From Kibdelosporangium aridum (lineage in GTDB: Bacteria > Actinomycetota > Actinomycetes > Mycobacteriales > Pseudonocardiaceae): a DNA stretch of 64,000 nt. The notes under the pieces are model-generated. The model did no database searches and had not been told where the DNA came from. It was given only the letters and a program-made list of their open reading frames with translations. This document shows positions 33,048-43,079 of the stretch, piece by piece (the stretch's first letter is position 1; every line of letters starts with the position of its first letter). Where the stretch lies: contig NZ_FWXV01000007.1 of assembly GCF_900176515.1 (NCBI RefSeq), positions 186,001 through 250,000 of the forward strand, given 5' to 3'. Made by a program: the position numbers and the translations under genes.

Positions 33048-34235
33048 GTGTCGGAGGACTCGGGGATTCGTGAGCTCGCCGGACGATACCGGCTGATCAC
33101 GCCGCTGGGACAGCGGGTGATGCGTGGGTGGGACCTGCACCTGCGCCAAGTTGTCGCGGTCCGGTTGTTCGCCCCACAGGACGAGCCAGACCGTTTCGTC
33201 GAGCAGGCCAGGGCGTTGACCGATCTGTCGCATCCAGGGCTTGTGCGTGTGCTCGACGCAGGGATCGCCGAGGGCGGCGAGCCGTTCCTTGTTCAGGAAT
33301 TCATCGCGGGCACGAGTCTGCGCGCGAGATTGGCCGAAGGTGCGCTGACCGGCGCCGAGGTGACAGAGCTCGGGTCGGCGTTGGGCAGAGCGCTCGCGTA
33401 CGCGCACTCCCAAGGCGTGGCGCATCGCGACATCCACCCCGGCAACATCCTGCTCGGGCCGAGCATGGAGCCGTATCTCACCGACGTCGGCATCGCGGAA
33501 TCCACCACTTTCTCGTATGTGGCGCCGGAACAAGCCAACGGCGACGAGCCGACGATGGCGTCCGATGTGTACTCGTTCGGGCTTGTGCTGCTGGAAGCGT
33601 TGACCGGGCGGACCGAGTATCCCGGTGACGATGCGACCACCGCGCTGGCCCGGTTGAGCCGCGCGCCGATCATCAAGCCGGACTTGCCGCACGCGAAGGC
33701 GCTGCAGGCGATGTTGAGCGCCAACCCGAACAACCGGCCGGACGCGGCGACGTGCGTGGACCTGCTGCGGGGTTCGTCGGCGAAGTCCCGCGTGCAGACC
33801 AGGACCGTGTTGATCGCCGCGGTCGCTGCCGCCATTGCCGCGACGAGCATCGCGGTCGTGGTGAACCTGCCCAAGCAGCGGCAGCAACCGTTGGTCGAAC
33901 CTCGGGTCGCGCCGCAACGGCAGCAGACCGTCACCGCTGAGGTGACGGCGACTCCGACCGCCCCGGTTACCCCGACCGTTACCGAAGTCGTGGACCAGAC
34001 GTCCACACCACCGCTGTCATCGGAGTCAGTGACCGAGACGCCGCAGCAGCCCATAGTTCAAGACCAGCCGGTCGCGCTTGTGCCCGATCCGACGCCTCCG
34101 GTGTACACGGCGCCCTGGACACCTTGGTATCCCTGGGAAGAGATCATTCAGCACAGGAAGCCGAAGAAAACCAAGCCCGCTCCGCCCTCTCCCCCGTCGA
34201 GGAACGACGACAAGGAAGAGGACGAAGAGGACTGA
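33048..34235 (+). CDS. Degenerate membrane Ser/Thr protein kinase (possible pseudokinase)
   Basis: 395 residues. An N-terminal kinase fold (about 14-240), one membrane helix (about 253-272), and an extracellular Thr/Pro-rich tail ending KEEDEED. Key residues are altered: no GxGxxG loop, VAVR39 in place of the VAIK lysine, HRDIHPGN with His for the catalytic Lys but Asp128 and Asn133 kept, and DVG (146-148) instead of DFG. The activation-loop end APEQ and SDVYSFGLVLLE remain. This pattern suggests weak or no activity and a scaffold or ligand-sensing role. No PASTA repeats. GTG 33048 is the first start before the kinase fold. Confidence 0.85.
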   Translation: MSEDSGIRELAGRYRLITPLGQRVMRGWDLHLRQVVAVRLFAPQDEPDRFVEQARALTDLSHPGLVRVLDAGIAEGGEPFLVQEFIAGTSLRARLAEGALTGAEVTELGSALGRALAYAHSQGVAHRDIHPGNILLGPSMEPYLTDVGIAESTTFSYVAPEQANGDEPTMASDVYSFGLVLLEALTGRTEYPGDDATTALARLSRAPIIKPDLPHAKALQAMLSANPNNRPDAATCVDLLRGSSAKSRVQTRTVLIAAVAAAIAATSIAVVVNLPKQRQQPLVEPRVAPQRQQTVTAEVTATPTAPVTPTVTEVVDQTSTPPLSSESVTETPQQPIVQDQPVALVPDPTPPVYTAPWTPWYPWEEIIQHRKPKKTKPAPPSPPSRNDDKEEDEED

Positions 34236-34237
34236 CG

Positions 34238-36289
34238 TCAGCGCAGGCCGTTGCGGCGCGCCACGGCGATCAGCACGTCCGGGTCATCGGAGATGATGCC
34301 CGTGACGCCGAGGTCGATCACCCGCTGGATGGTCGGCTCGTCGTTGACCGTGTACGGCACGACCTTCAGGTCGTACTTGCGCTCCAGCACCGACGCGTCA
34401 GGGCCGAAGTAGTACTTCGGGTCGGTGCGCAGGTACCAGTCGTCTGACGGGACCTTGGTCTGCTTCGGGTCGTGCACCTGCCAGTTCGCCGAGACCGTCG
34501 ACGCTCCGGCGGCACGGACGAGCTTGCCGAGGTCACGGAACTGCCACCAGTCGAGGCCGCCTGTCCACGGGCTCTTCACCGACGGGTCTCCGTAGGCCGC
34601 CATCAAGGAGCACTCGTCGGCCACGGTCTTGCACTCGTCCGGTCCGTACTGCCAGACCAAAGCGACCGTCTCGATGCGCCGGTCGATCGCCCGCGACAGC
34701 CGGATGGTCCGCCAGTCGAAGGACTGGATCGTCGTCCGGCGCGCCATCCCGGCCTTTTCGATCGCTCCGACCAGCTGAACGGTGAACTGCTGGTACGGCG
34801 CGGTGTCGTTGGCCGTCGGGCTGATCTTGGTCTCGATGTTGAACCGGATGTCGGTCCGGCCGCTGCGCTTGACCAGGTCGAACACCTCAGCCAGGGTCGG
34901 GACGCGCTGGCCGGGCGCGGCCACCTGCTTCGGGAACTCCGGCAGGGTCTTGCTGCCGCAGTCGATCGTCTTGATCTGCGCGAGCGTCAGCTGACGGATC
35001 TGCTTGCCGACGTACGGGAACTCCGGGTCGCCCGGCTTGACCGGTGCGGTGTCGACGCAGTGCGAACCGTTGACCGTCCGGTCGTGGATGACGACCAGCT
35101 GGTTGTCCTCGGTCACGCCTGTGTCCAGCTCCAGAGTGGACACCTCGGGCAGGCCGAGTGAGTACTCGAACGCCGCCAGCGTGTTCTCCGGCCGGACCGA
35201 CCGGCCGCCGCGGTGCGCCTGGATGTCGAACGGCGAAGCGTACGCGCGCGGCAGTTTGAACCCACGCTGCTTCATCAAGTCCCGCAAGCGATCCGGGTAG
35301 TCGGTGATGATGCCGTCCACGCCGTCGTCGATCAGCTTGGCCATCGTGGGCACGTCGTTGACGGTCCACGGGACGATCTTGATCCCGTTGCGGTGCGCGT
35401 TGCGGACCATGTCCTTGGTGACGTACGGCTTGTAGTCCGGGTCGGAGATCTTGCCGTTCTGCGGGAAGCCGTGCACCGGCGAGAACGTGCCCGCCTTGAA
35501 CGACTTGACCGCGGCGATCGGGTCGCCGCCGAAGTCGTCGATGTCCAGACCGCCGAGCCACGGCGACTTGCCCGGCTTGCCGACCTGCAGGAAGTCGTAG
35601 TTGGTCAGCGCGACGAGCGGCAGTTCCGGCGCGACTTGGCGCATCCGCATCAGCGCGCCCCAGTCGAAGCTCTGGATGCTCACCCGCTTGCCGAACCCGG
35701 CCTGCCGGATCTCGCGCGTGGTCACCTGGACGAACTGCTCGCGCGGCGCGGTCTCGCTCGGTGCGCCCGCCTCGACCTTGGTCTCGATGTTCAGCTTGAC
35801 GTCGTCCGCGCGGTAGCGCTTCACCAGGTCGAAGACCTCGCGCAGCAGCGGCATCCGCGAACCGGGCGACGGCACGGCGTTCGGGTAGTCCGGCAGCGTC
35901 TTCGACCCGCAGTCGAGCGTCTTGACCTGCGCGAGCGTCAAGGTGTTGACGTACTTGCCGACGTACGGGAACTCCGGGTCGCCGGGCGTCGCCGGTGCCG
36001 TGTCCACGCACTTGCGGCCGTCGACCCGGCGGTCGTGCGTGACGACGGCCTGACCATCCTCAGTGATCTGCAGATCGAGCTCGAGCGTGCTGACGCCGAG
36101 GCGGATCGCGTTGCCGAACGAGCTGAGTGAGCTCTCCGTCCGCAGGCCGATGCCTCCGCGATGGGCCTGCAGGTCGAAATCGCCACGCCGTTGTTGCTGC
36201 TGGTCGGCCTGTGCCGGCGCCGCGAACATGCTGGCCACCATGGTGGCGGCCAAGCCCGCGACGGCTCTCTTCGGCCAGATTCTGCTCAT
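34238..36289 (-). CDS. Secreted protein with two tandem GDPD domains
   Basis: 683 residues from ATG 36289. The signal peptide ends near AQA/DQ. Two glycerophosphodiester phosphodiesterase domains follow: QAHRGG with His43 and Arg44, and a second QAHRGGRSVRPENT with His359, Arg360 and Glu368. In the first, the usual P-E-N is R-T-E, so Glu52 may still serve. Each domain has the NIETK and QSFDW motifs and a late TVND. Family role: cleavage of glycerophosphodiesters to release glycerol 3-phosphate. It is divergent from another phosphodiester-cleaving enzyme at 36440, so both may act on envelope polymers. Confidence 0.88.
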   Translation of the reverse strand: MSRIWPKRAVAGLAATMVASMFAAPAQADQQQQRRGDFDLQAHRGGIGLRTESSLSSFGNAIRLGVSTLELDLQITEDGQAVVTHDRRVDGRKCVDTAPATPGDPEFPYVGKYVNTLTLAQVKTLDCGSKTLPDYPNAVPSPGSRMPLLREVFDLVKRYRADDVKLNIETKVEAGAPSETAPREQFVQVTTREIRQAGFGKRVSIQSFDWGALMRMRQVAPELPLVALTNYDFLQVGKPGKSPWLGGLDIDDFGGDPIAAVKSFKAGTFSPVHGFPQNGKISDPDYKPYVTKDMVRNAHRNGIKIVPWTVNDVPTMAKLIDDGVDGIITDYPDRLRDLMKQRGFKLPRAYASPFDIQAHRGGRSVRPENTLAAFEYSLGLPEVSTLELDTGVTEDNQLVVIHDRTVNGSHCVDTAPVKPGDPEFPYVGKQIRQLTLAQIKTIDCGSKTLPEFPKQVAAPGQRVPTLAEVFDLVKRSGRTDIRFNIETKISPTANDTAPYQQFTVQLVGAIEKAGMARRTTIQSFDWRTIRLSRAIDRRIETVALVWQYGPDECKTVADECSLMAAYGDPSVKSPWTGGLDWWQFRDLGKLVRAAGASTVSANWQVHDPKQTKVPSDDWYLRTDPKYYFGPDASVLERKYDLKVVPYTVNDEPTIQRVIDLGVTGIISDDPDVLIAVARRNGLR

Positions 36290-36439
36290 GGGCGCGGATA
36301 GTTTCAGTCTCAAGAAAACAAACCAAGACGGTTCACTGAACTTTTCATCGGACTACACCGAAAGGCGGTGTTGGTGGCAACCACTGACGAGGTTGTCTAT
36401 CAACTCGTAAAGTGTTCACACGCGCTTCGGGGAGTCCCC
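36290..36439. promoter_or_regulatory. Divergent region between two phosphodiesterase genes
   Basis: 150 bases with a perfect 11-base palindrome GTTCACTGAAC at 36331-36341, and another TGTTCACAC-type sequence near 36412. GTTCAC resembles a half-site of actinomycete PHO boxes, but the 11-base direct-repeat spacing is not met, so phosphate control is only a guess. Confidence 0.35.
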
Positions 36440-39400
36440 GTGTCCTTACGCCCGCGGGTCGCCGCATTACCTCTATTCCTGCTGGTAGGTCTGGCCAGTC
36501 CGGCGGTTGCCGCGCCGGTCGTCGACCTGCCGGATGTGCCCTCGCTGCGTACCGCGGTCGACCCGGCACACCGCATCGAGACATCCCGGATCAACCGGCC
36601 CGTCGCACCGGGTGTGACGCTCAGCTCGTTCGACTGGTACGAGCCGGGCGACGCGGGCGGCTGGATCCGCGGTGACTCGCTGACCGTCGACCTCAGCGCG
36701 GGCACCACCGTTGACTACGTCGACCCCGGCCAGGTCAGCAAGGCCGAACCACTGTCCACTCAGGCCGGCGCGAAGCGTGCGGTCGCGGCGGTGAACGGTG
36801 ACTTCTTCGACATCAACAACTCCAATGCCCCGGAAGGGGCCGGGATCAAGTCCGGCACGCTGGTCAAGTCGCCGAACACCGGGCACAACCGGGCGGTCGG
36901 CATCGACGCCGCGGGCATCGGCCGCGTCATGGAGGTGTTCTTCGACGGCACCCTCACGCTGCCCAGCGGCACCACGAAGCTCACGCAGCTCAACAGCGCG
37001 CGTATCGACACCAACGGCATCGGCGTGTTCAACCCGGTATGGGGCACGTACGCACGTGACCGCGGAACGCAAGGTGCGACCCGTGTCGCCGAGGTCATCG
37101 TGCAAGACGGCACCGTGACGCAGATCCGCACAGCGCCCGGCGCGGACCCGTTGCCCGCCAACGGCTACGCGCTCGTCGGCCGTGAACTCGGCGCGGACAC
37201 GCTGTCAGCGCTGAAGCCTGGCGACAAGGTCAACGTGCGGTATTCGTCGCGCACGAGCGACGGAAGTTCGCCCAAAGCGCTGATCGGCGGCAATCAGCTG
37301 CTGATCCGCAACGGCCAGATCGTCGCACCAGACGACCCGTTGCATCCGCGTACCGCGGTCGGGTTCTCCGCTGACGGCAAGAAGATGTTCCTGCTGACCG
37401 TCGACGGCAGGCAAGCGCCGTACCTGCTTGGGCTCAATCTCAAGGACCTCGCCGCAATCCTGAAGGAGATGGGCGCGTACAACGCGTTGAACCTCGACGG
37501 CGGTGGTTCGTCGACGATGCTCGCCCGCGAACCGGGCACGACCGAGCTCGACGTCGAGAACAAGCCATCGGACGGCGCCGAGCGGCCCGTTCCCAACGGA
37601 CTCGCGCTGTACGCCCCGGCTGGAAGCGGACGGTTGAGCGGGTTCTGGGTGACCACAGCGAGCGACCCGGAGAAAGCGCCGGGCGCGGACCCGATCCCCG
37701 GTGGCCGTCCGGACCGCGTCTTCCCGGGCCTGACCCGGAAACTCATCGCCTACGGACATGACGAAACCTACGGCCCCGCCCAGGGCTCACACACCTGGCA
37801 CGCCAGCGGCGGCGGCTGGATCGGCAGCGACGGTGTCTTCCACGCCACGCGTTCTGGTCCAGCGACGGTGTCCGCCCGAAATGGACGGATTTCCGGCGAC
37901 GTCAAGCTGACCGTGCTCGGTCAACTCGCCAGGCTCACGCCCACGACCTCGCGGCTCAGCCTCGCCGGCGAGGGTGCGACCGGCAACGTCGGCATCGTGG
38001 GCTACGACAACGACGGGTTCACCGCGCCGATCGAGCCCGCCGATCTCAAACTGGACTACGACCGGTCGTTGCTGGAGATCACCCCGGCCACTGACGGCGC
38101 GTTGCAGGTCAAAGGCCTCAAGCCGCTCGGCTCGGCTGTCGTCACGGTCACTGTCGGCCAGCAGGTGACCAAGATCCCGGTGACGGTCGGCTTGGAAGAG
38201 CGCAACTTCGCGAACTTCGACGACAGCGCTTCATGGACCTTTGGCTCAGCGCGGGGCACCGGTTCGGTCGCTCCTGTCCCCAATGGACACTCGGGCGGCG
38301 GGTTGAAGCTGTCGTACGACTTCTCGTTGTCGACGGGAACCCGTACCGCGTATGCGATCCCGCCGCAGCCGATCAAGATTCCCGGCCAGCCTCTGGCCCT
38401 CGGCGCGTGGGTCTACGGCAACGGAAAGGGCGAGTGGACGGCCTTCACCGTGATCGACGGCCAGGGCCAGACGCGATCGCTCTACGGCCCGTACATCACG
38501 TGGACCGGCTGGAAGTACATGGAGATCGCGGTTCCGTCGGGGATGGCGTTCCCGTTGACAGTCACCAGGTTCTACACGATCGAGACCAAGGCGGACCGCC
38601 AGTACACCGGCGAGGTGCTGATCGACGACTTCGTCGCCAAGGTGCCACCGGACGTGCAGATCCCGGCGGAGACCACGGTCGCCGACCGCATTGTCGTGCA
38701 GGACGGCACAGTGGGCGACCGGCCGTGGCGGTTCGCGGTGATGTCCGATTCCCAGTTCGTGGCCCGCAACCCGGACAGCGACCTGGTGAAGGCGGCACGC
38801 CGGACGTTGCGGGAGATCAAGGCCCAGAAGCCCGATTTCCTTGTCATCAACGGTGACTTCGTCGACGAGGCCGCACCCGCGGATCTGACCCTGGCGCACC
38901 AGATCCTCACCGAAGAACTCGGTGACGAGCTGAAGTGGTACTACGTGCCGGGCAACCACGAGATCATGGGACCGGGCACGATTGAGAACTTCCGGCGTGA
39001 ATTCGGTGTCACCAACCAGACTTTCGACCACAAGGGCACCAGGTTCGTGCTGCTGGACTCGTCGACCGGCACGATCAGGGGCGGCGGTTTCGACCAGACC
39101 GAGTTGCTGCGCAAGGCCCTTGACAGCGCCAAGGCGGACAAGTCGGTGAATTCGGTTGTGGTGATGGAACATCACCCGCCGCGCGACCCCACTCCGGCCA
39201 AGGGCAGCCAGTTGTCCGACCGGCTGGAAGCCGCCATGCTCGAACAGTGGCTCGGCGATTTCCGTCAAGAAACTGGTAAAGGCGCGGCGTTCATCGGTGC
39301 GCACGTTGGCGTGTTCCACGCGTCCCGTGTGGACGGTGTGCCTTACCTGATCAACGGGAACTCCGGCAAGGCGCCTGGCGGTGACGCGACATTGGGCGGC

Positions 39401-39781
39401 TTCACCGGCTGGAGCCTGCTGGGCGTGGACAACAAGCGCGGGCGCGACTGGATCGCCGCGGAGATCAGGCCGCACGTGGACTCGTTGGCCATCGACGCAC
39501 CCACCGAGCTCGCATTCGGCCAGTCCGCGAAGGTCACCGCGACTCTGACGCAAGGCACCCGCAAGGTTCCGGTCGCCTATCCGGTGAGCTACGACTGGTC
39601 CGGTTCACCGAGCGTGCTGATCGGCGACTGGCGTGACTGGCGGCCGTGGCACATCGCGCGCTTCGATCCTGCAACCGGCACGCTCACCGCGTTGCGCCCC
39701 GGGACATTCACGCTCGCGGTGACAGTGAACGGTGTGACTCAGCGCTCGTCCGTTCAGGTGTCCCTGCGCGCTGCTTCCTGA
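36440..39781 (+). CDS. Secreted phosphodiester glycosidase fused to metallophosphoesterase
   Basis: 1113 residues from GTG 36440, which follows GGGGAG. The signal peptide ends AVAAP. Residues of about 95-400 are a NAGPA-type phosphodiester glycosidase domain (AVNGDFFDI near 118, NLDGGGSSTM near 351). Middle residues form beta-rich modules. Residues of about 765-985 form a calcineurin-like phosphoesterase: SDSQF near 767 (Gln where His is usual), NGDFVD, PGNHE near 836, EHHPP near 910 and GAHVG near 952. The combination could strip and dephosphorylate sugar-phosphodiester polymers outside the cell. The pairing is inferred from domains only. Confidence 0.88.
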   Translation: MSLRPRVAALPLFLLVGLASPAVAAPVVDLPDVPSLRTAVDPAHRIETSRINRPVAPGVTLSSFDWYEPGDAGGWIRGDSLTVDLSAGTTVDYVDPGQVSKAEPLSTQAGAKRAVAAVNGDFFDINNSNAPEGAGIKSGTLVKSPNTGHNRAVGIDAAGIGRVMEVFFDGTLTLPSGTTKLTQLNSARIDTNGIGVFNPVWGTYARDRGTQGATRVAEVIVQDGTVTQIRTAPGADPLPANGYALVGRELGADTLSALKPGDKVNVRYSSRTSDGSSPKALIGGNQLLIRNGQIVAPDDPLHPRTAVGFSADGKKMFLLTVDGRQAPYLLGLNLKDLAAILKEMGAYNALNLDGGGSSTMLAREPGTTELDVENKPSDGAERPVPNGLALYAPAGSGRLSGFWVTTASDPEKAPGADPIPGGRPDRVFPGLTRKLIAYGHDETYGPAQGSHTWHASGGGWIGSDGVFHATRSGPATVSARNGRISGDVKLTVLGQLARLTPTTSRLSLAGEGATGNVGIVGYDNDGFTAPIEPADLKLDYDRSLLEITPATDGALQVKGLKPLGSAVVTVTVGQQVTKIPVTVGLEERNFANFDDSASWTFGSARGTGSVAPVPNGHSGGGLKLSYDFSLSTGTRTAYAIPPQPIKIPGQPLALGAWVYGNGKGEWTAFTVIDGQGQTRSLYGPYITWTGWKYMEIAVPSGMAFPLTVTRFYTIETKADRQYTGEVLIDDFVAKVPPDVQIPAETTVADRIVVQDGTVGDRPWRFAVMSDSQFVARNPDSDLVKAARRTLREIKAQKPDFLVINGDFVDEAAPADLTLAHQILTEELGDELKWYYVPGNHEIMGPGTIENFRREFGVTNQTFDHKGTRFVLLDSSTGTIRGGGFDQTELLRKALDSAKADKSVNSVVVMEHHPPRDPTPAKGSQLSDRLEAAMLEQWLGDFRQETGKGAAFIGAHVGVFHASRVDGVPYLINGNSGKAPGGDATLGGFTGWSLLGVDNKRGRDWIAAEIRPHVDSLAIDAPTELAFGQSAKVTATLTQGTRKVPVAYPVSYDWSGSPSVLIGDWRDWRPWHIARFDPATGTLTALRPGTFTLAVTVNGVTQRSSVQVSLRAAS

Positions 39782-39879
39782 CGCTTGTCTGTGCGGCGGT
39801 GATCTCGATCGGCGTGGTGGCACCAGCAGCGGCGGCCGCCACGCCGTCGATCACTGAACTGGCCGGTGCGCTGGTTGCC

Positions 39880-41223
39880 TTAGTCGGCAGGGAACTCGGC
39901 GCCGAGAACACGCAGCATCGCCGTGGCTTTCACGACGGTCTCGTCGAACTCGGCGCCGGGGTCCGACGGGTCGATGATCGCCCCGCCCACCCCGAAGCTG
40001 ACTTCTCCTTGCCGGACAACCAAAGTCCGGATCACAATGGACAGATCGGCGTGCCCGGACAGCGAGAAGTACCCGAGCACGCCGGAGTAGACCCCGCGCG
40101 GTCCTTCCTCCAGCGTGTCGATGATCTCCATCGTCCGGATCTTCGGTGCACCGGTCATCGACCCGCCGGGAAACGCGGACTGTACACAGTGGACCGGTGA
40201 GACGTCCGGCCGGAGCCGGGCGCGGATCGTGCTGACGAGCTGGTGCACGGTCGCGTAGGTCTCGACTTGGAAGATCGCGGGCACCTCGACGGATCCGACG
40301 ACCGCGTGCCTGCCGAGGTCGTTGCGGACCAGGTCGACGATCATCAGATTCTCGGCACGGTCCTTCTCGTTGGTCGCCAAGTCCCGGCGCAGCGCCAAGT
40401 CCTCGGCCTGTGTCGCGCCGCGCGGCCGGGTTCCTTTGATGGGCCGTGATTCCACGGTGCCGTCAGGGAGAATCTGCAGGAACCGTTCGGGCGACGAGCT
40501 CAGCACTGCGATGTCACCGAGTCTCAGGTAAGCACCGTACGGGGCGGGGCTGTGCTCGCGCAGCAACCGATACGCGTTCCAGGGATCGATGTCCGCCTGC
40601 GCGGACACCATGTTGGTCAGGCAGACCTCATAGCTTTCCCCACCCCGGATCGCTTCCTGGCAGGCCTCGATCATCTTGACGTACTTGTCGCGGCTGTGCC
40701 GGGCGCGGACCTTGGTGGCCACGATCGGCCTCGCAGGCTCTGGTCTGGGCAAGGCCGCGAGCAACGCCGCGGTCTCGGCGATCCAGTCGGGGTCGGTCGA
40801 GACCAGATACGTCTCGTCTTGTTCGAAGACGATCGTGCGGTCGACGTACATCAGGACCGCGTCCGGGTCGACGGACTCGAACGCTCGCTCGCCGCCGCAC
40901 TCGGCCTTCAGCTCGTAGCCGAGGTAGCCGACCCAGCCGAGAGTGAAGCCGAACGGCACGTCCGGTACCTCGACCCGTTCGGTCAACGCGTCGGCCAGCC
41001 AGGCGAAGACACCGGGCGGGAGAACTTCACCGTCGAGCTCGATCCGGTCCGGCCACGCCCGCATCACCCGGCTCGCCGCGCCCATGAACGAGAACCGCGC
41101 GCCGGATGCCGAGTCCAGCCAGAAGGCGTACGGCGCGTCTCGGTACAACGCGTCGAAAGCCGCCTCGGCGGGGACAGCGGACCCGAGGCGGACGACCTGG
41201 ACCTCGGCTACCGCGATGTTCAC
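39880..41223 (-). CDS. pabB: Aminodeoxychorismate synthase component I
   Basis: 447 residues from GTG 41223. Chorismate-enzyme motifs: GWVGYLGYELKAECGG, SPERFLQI, SRPIKGTRPRG, VDLVRNDLGRH, VHQLVSTI and FPGGSMTGAPKIR, ending with GVGGAIIDPSDP. This pattern fits PabB (folate) rather than anthranilate synthase, although the two are close. It begins four bases after the stop of the ABC exporter, so the two are probably co-transcribed. The amidotransferase subunit is not in the window; a class IV aminotransferase lies far away at 4951. Confidence 0.88.
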   Translation of the reverse strand: MNIAVAEVQVVRLGSAVPAEAAFDALYRDAPYAFWLDSASGARFSFMGAASRVMRAWPDRIELDGEVLPPGVFAWLADALTERVEVPDVPFGFTLGWVGYLGYELKAECGGERAFESVDPDAVLMYVDRTIVFEQDETYLVSTDPDWIAETAALLAALPRPEPARPIVATKVRARHSRDKYVKMIEACQEAIRGGESYEVCLTNMVSAQADIDPWNAYRLLREHSPAPYGAYLRLGDIAVLSSSPERFLQILPDGTVESRPIKGTRPRGATQAEDLALRRDLATNEKDRAENLMIVDLVRNDLGRHAVVGSVEVPAIFQVETYATVHQLVSTIRARLRPDVSPVHCVQSAFPGGSMTGAPKIRTMEIIDTLEEGPRGVYSGVLGYFSLSGHADLSIVIRTLVVRQGEVSFGVGGAIIDPSDPGAEFDETVVKATAMLRVLGAEFPAD

Positions 41224-41227
41224 CCGG

Positions 41228-42949
41228 TCATTGTTCAACAGCCTCCGGAACCAGGAGCTGTGATGCCGCCAACTCCCGGTACAGCGGCGAGGCCTCGAGC
41301 AGCTGGTCATGCGTGCCGGTGGCGACGACCCTCCCTCGTTCGAGGACGACGATCTGGTCGGCGGAGACCACTGTCGACAGGCGGTGCGCGATGAGCAACA
41401 CCGTGCACCGCTCGGCGGCCTGGTCGACCGCCTCACGCAGCGCGACCTCGTTACGTGCGTCGAGTTGCGACGTCGCCTCGTCCATCAGGAGCACCTGAGG
41501 CCGTCGGAGCAGCGCGCGTGCGATCGCGAGCCGTTGACGTTCACCGCCCGACAACGCGACGCCTCGGGTGCCGACCATCGTGTTCAGGCCGTCGGGCAAG
41601 CGCTCGACCAGGTCCATCAGCCGCGTTGCCTGCAGCACCTCGGTCAGGTCGTCGTCGGTCGCGTCGGGCGCCGCGTAACGGAGGTTGCTCTCGAGCGTGC
41701 CGGACAACGCCGGAGCATCCTGCTCGACGTACCCGATCCGACGACGCACTTCGGCACGGGGCATCTTGGCGATGTCAGTGCCGTCGACCGTGATCAAGCC
41801 GCTTTCCGGCTCGTAGAAGCGCTGGAGCAACGCGAACAGCGTGGTCTTGCCCGCTCCGGACGGACCGACGATCGCCGTGCGCCCGCCAGCCGGGGCCTCG
41901 AACGAGACGCCGTCGAGCGCGGCCGACCGGCCGGCGTACTGGAATCTGACGCTGTGCACCGCGATGCCTGGTGCCGTGCCGCCCACCGGCTCGACCGTGT
42001 CGTCGACGTCGGTCTCGATGGCCAGCTCTTCGACTCCGTGGATCCGCTTCACCGCGCCAAGGCCCTGCTGGAGCGTGGAGAAGCCCTGGACCAGCTCGGA
42101 CAACGGCTCGGTCATGTAGAAGACGGTGAGCAGGAACGCGATCAACGTCGAGAGCTCGAGCGACCCGGTCGCCGCCCACGCCCCACCAGCACCGAGGACA
42201 AGCAGGAACGGCACCGAGAACGCCAGGTTCATGATGCCGCCGACCAACGCGTTGTACTTCGCGCCCGCGAACCCGGCCTCCATCGCCTTGTGCGCGGCTT
42301 CGGTGACCGCCGCCTCTTCCCTGGCTTCCGCGCCGCTGGCCTTCACCGTCCGCGCGGCACCCAGCGCGCGGTCGAGCCCCGCGCCGACCTCACCAACTGC
42401 CTCCTGTGCCCTCGTGATCACCCGACGGATCTTCGGCAGCAGGACGCCGATGACAATGCCGACCAGCGCGAGCGCGCCGAGCGTCAGCCCGGACAAGCGG
42501 GCGTCCAGCGCGAACATCACGATGACCGCGCCAACCCCACCGGCCGCGCCCTTGACAATGCTGATCAACGCCTGAGTGGTCGCACTCTGCAGCAACGTGC
42601 TGTCCGACGTCACCCGCGCGGTCAGGTCGCCGGGCGCCGAGCGGTCAAGCTCCGGGATGCGCAGCCGCAGCAACCTGCCGATGAGCTGCTTGCGCACCGA
42701 GAACACGACCTTCTCGGCCGTCCGGTCGAGAAGGAACGTGTACACGCCCGCGAGCAGTGAACCGACCACAACAAGAATCGCCAGGATCAGCACCGGCCTG
42801 GCCAGCGACGAACCGTCCGCGAGCGCGTCGACGACCGTCTTGGTCGCCAACGGCTGCGCCAAGTTCGCCGCCGCCGACGCCAACGCGATGACAAGCCCGA
42901 CGGTGAGCGCTATCCAATGGCTTTTCGCATACCCCAGCAACGTCCGCAC
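41228..42949 (-). CDS. ABC exporter, fused membrane and ATPase domains
   Basis: 573 residues with six hydrophobic segments (about 10-290) and one ATPase: Walker A GPSGAGKTT, Q-loop GYVEQDAPALSGTLESNL, signature ALSGGERQ, Walker B VLLMDEATS and H-loop IAHRLST. It is a multidrug- or lipid-exporter-type half transporter likely acting as a homodimer. GTG 42949; the AGGGAG upstream is about ten bases away. It precedes pabB closely. An inverted repeat (43059-43079) about 110 bases upstream could be its operator. Confidence 0.9.
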   Translation of the reverse strand: MRTLLGYAKSHWIALTVGLVIALASAAANLAQPLATKTVVDALADGSSLARPVLILAILVVVGSLLAGVYTFLLDRTAEKVVFSVRKQLIGRLLRLRIPELDRSAPGDLTARVTSDSTLLQSATTQALISIVKGAAGGVGAVIVMFALDARLSGLTLGALALVGIVIGVLLPKIRRVITRAQEAVGEVGAGLDRALGAARTVKASGAEAREEAAVTEAAHKAMEAGFAGAKYNALVGGIMNLAFSVPFLLVLGAGGAWAATGSLELSTLIAFLLTVFYMTEPLSELVQGFSTLQQGLGAVKRIHGVEELAIETDVDDTVEPVGGTAPGIAVHSVRFQYAGRSAALDGVSFEAPAGGRTAIVGPSGAGKTTLFALLQRFYEPESGLITVDGTDIAKMPRAEVRRRIGYVEQDAPALSGTLESNLRYAAPDATDDDLTEVLQATRLMDLVERLPDGLNTMVGTRGVALSGGERQRLAIARALLRRPQVLLMDEATSQLDARNEVALREAVDQAAERCTVLLIAHRLSTVVSADQIVVLERGRVVATGTHDQLLEASPLYRELAASQLLVPEAVEQ

Positions 42950-43058
42950 GTTGCCGATGCTCCCTGCCCGAAATGTCCCCCAGCATCGGTTCGCAGGATG
43001 ACGTCGAGTCGTACTTTTGGGCGGCGGTCAACGGACGATCGCGCCCCACCGGTCGAAC

Positions 43059-43079
43059 ATCGGATACGAAACATCCGAT
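43059..43079. promoter_or_regulatory. Inverted repeat upstream of the ABC exporter
   Basis: ATCGGAT, seven bases, ATCCGAT. It contains on the minus strand the 13-mer TTTCGTATCCGAT also found at 29654 and 31271. A possible regulator-binding site for the exporter starting at 42949. Confidence 0.45.

Noticed and set aside
39782..39879. Signal-peptide-like stretch after the phosphodiester glycosidase gene
   Set aside because: It is short, has no own start and runs into the antisense end of pabB; likely chance or a remnant too small to call.
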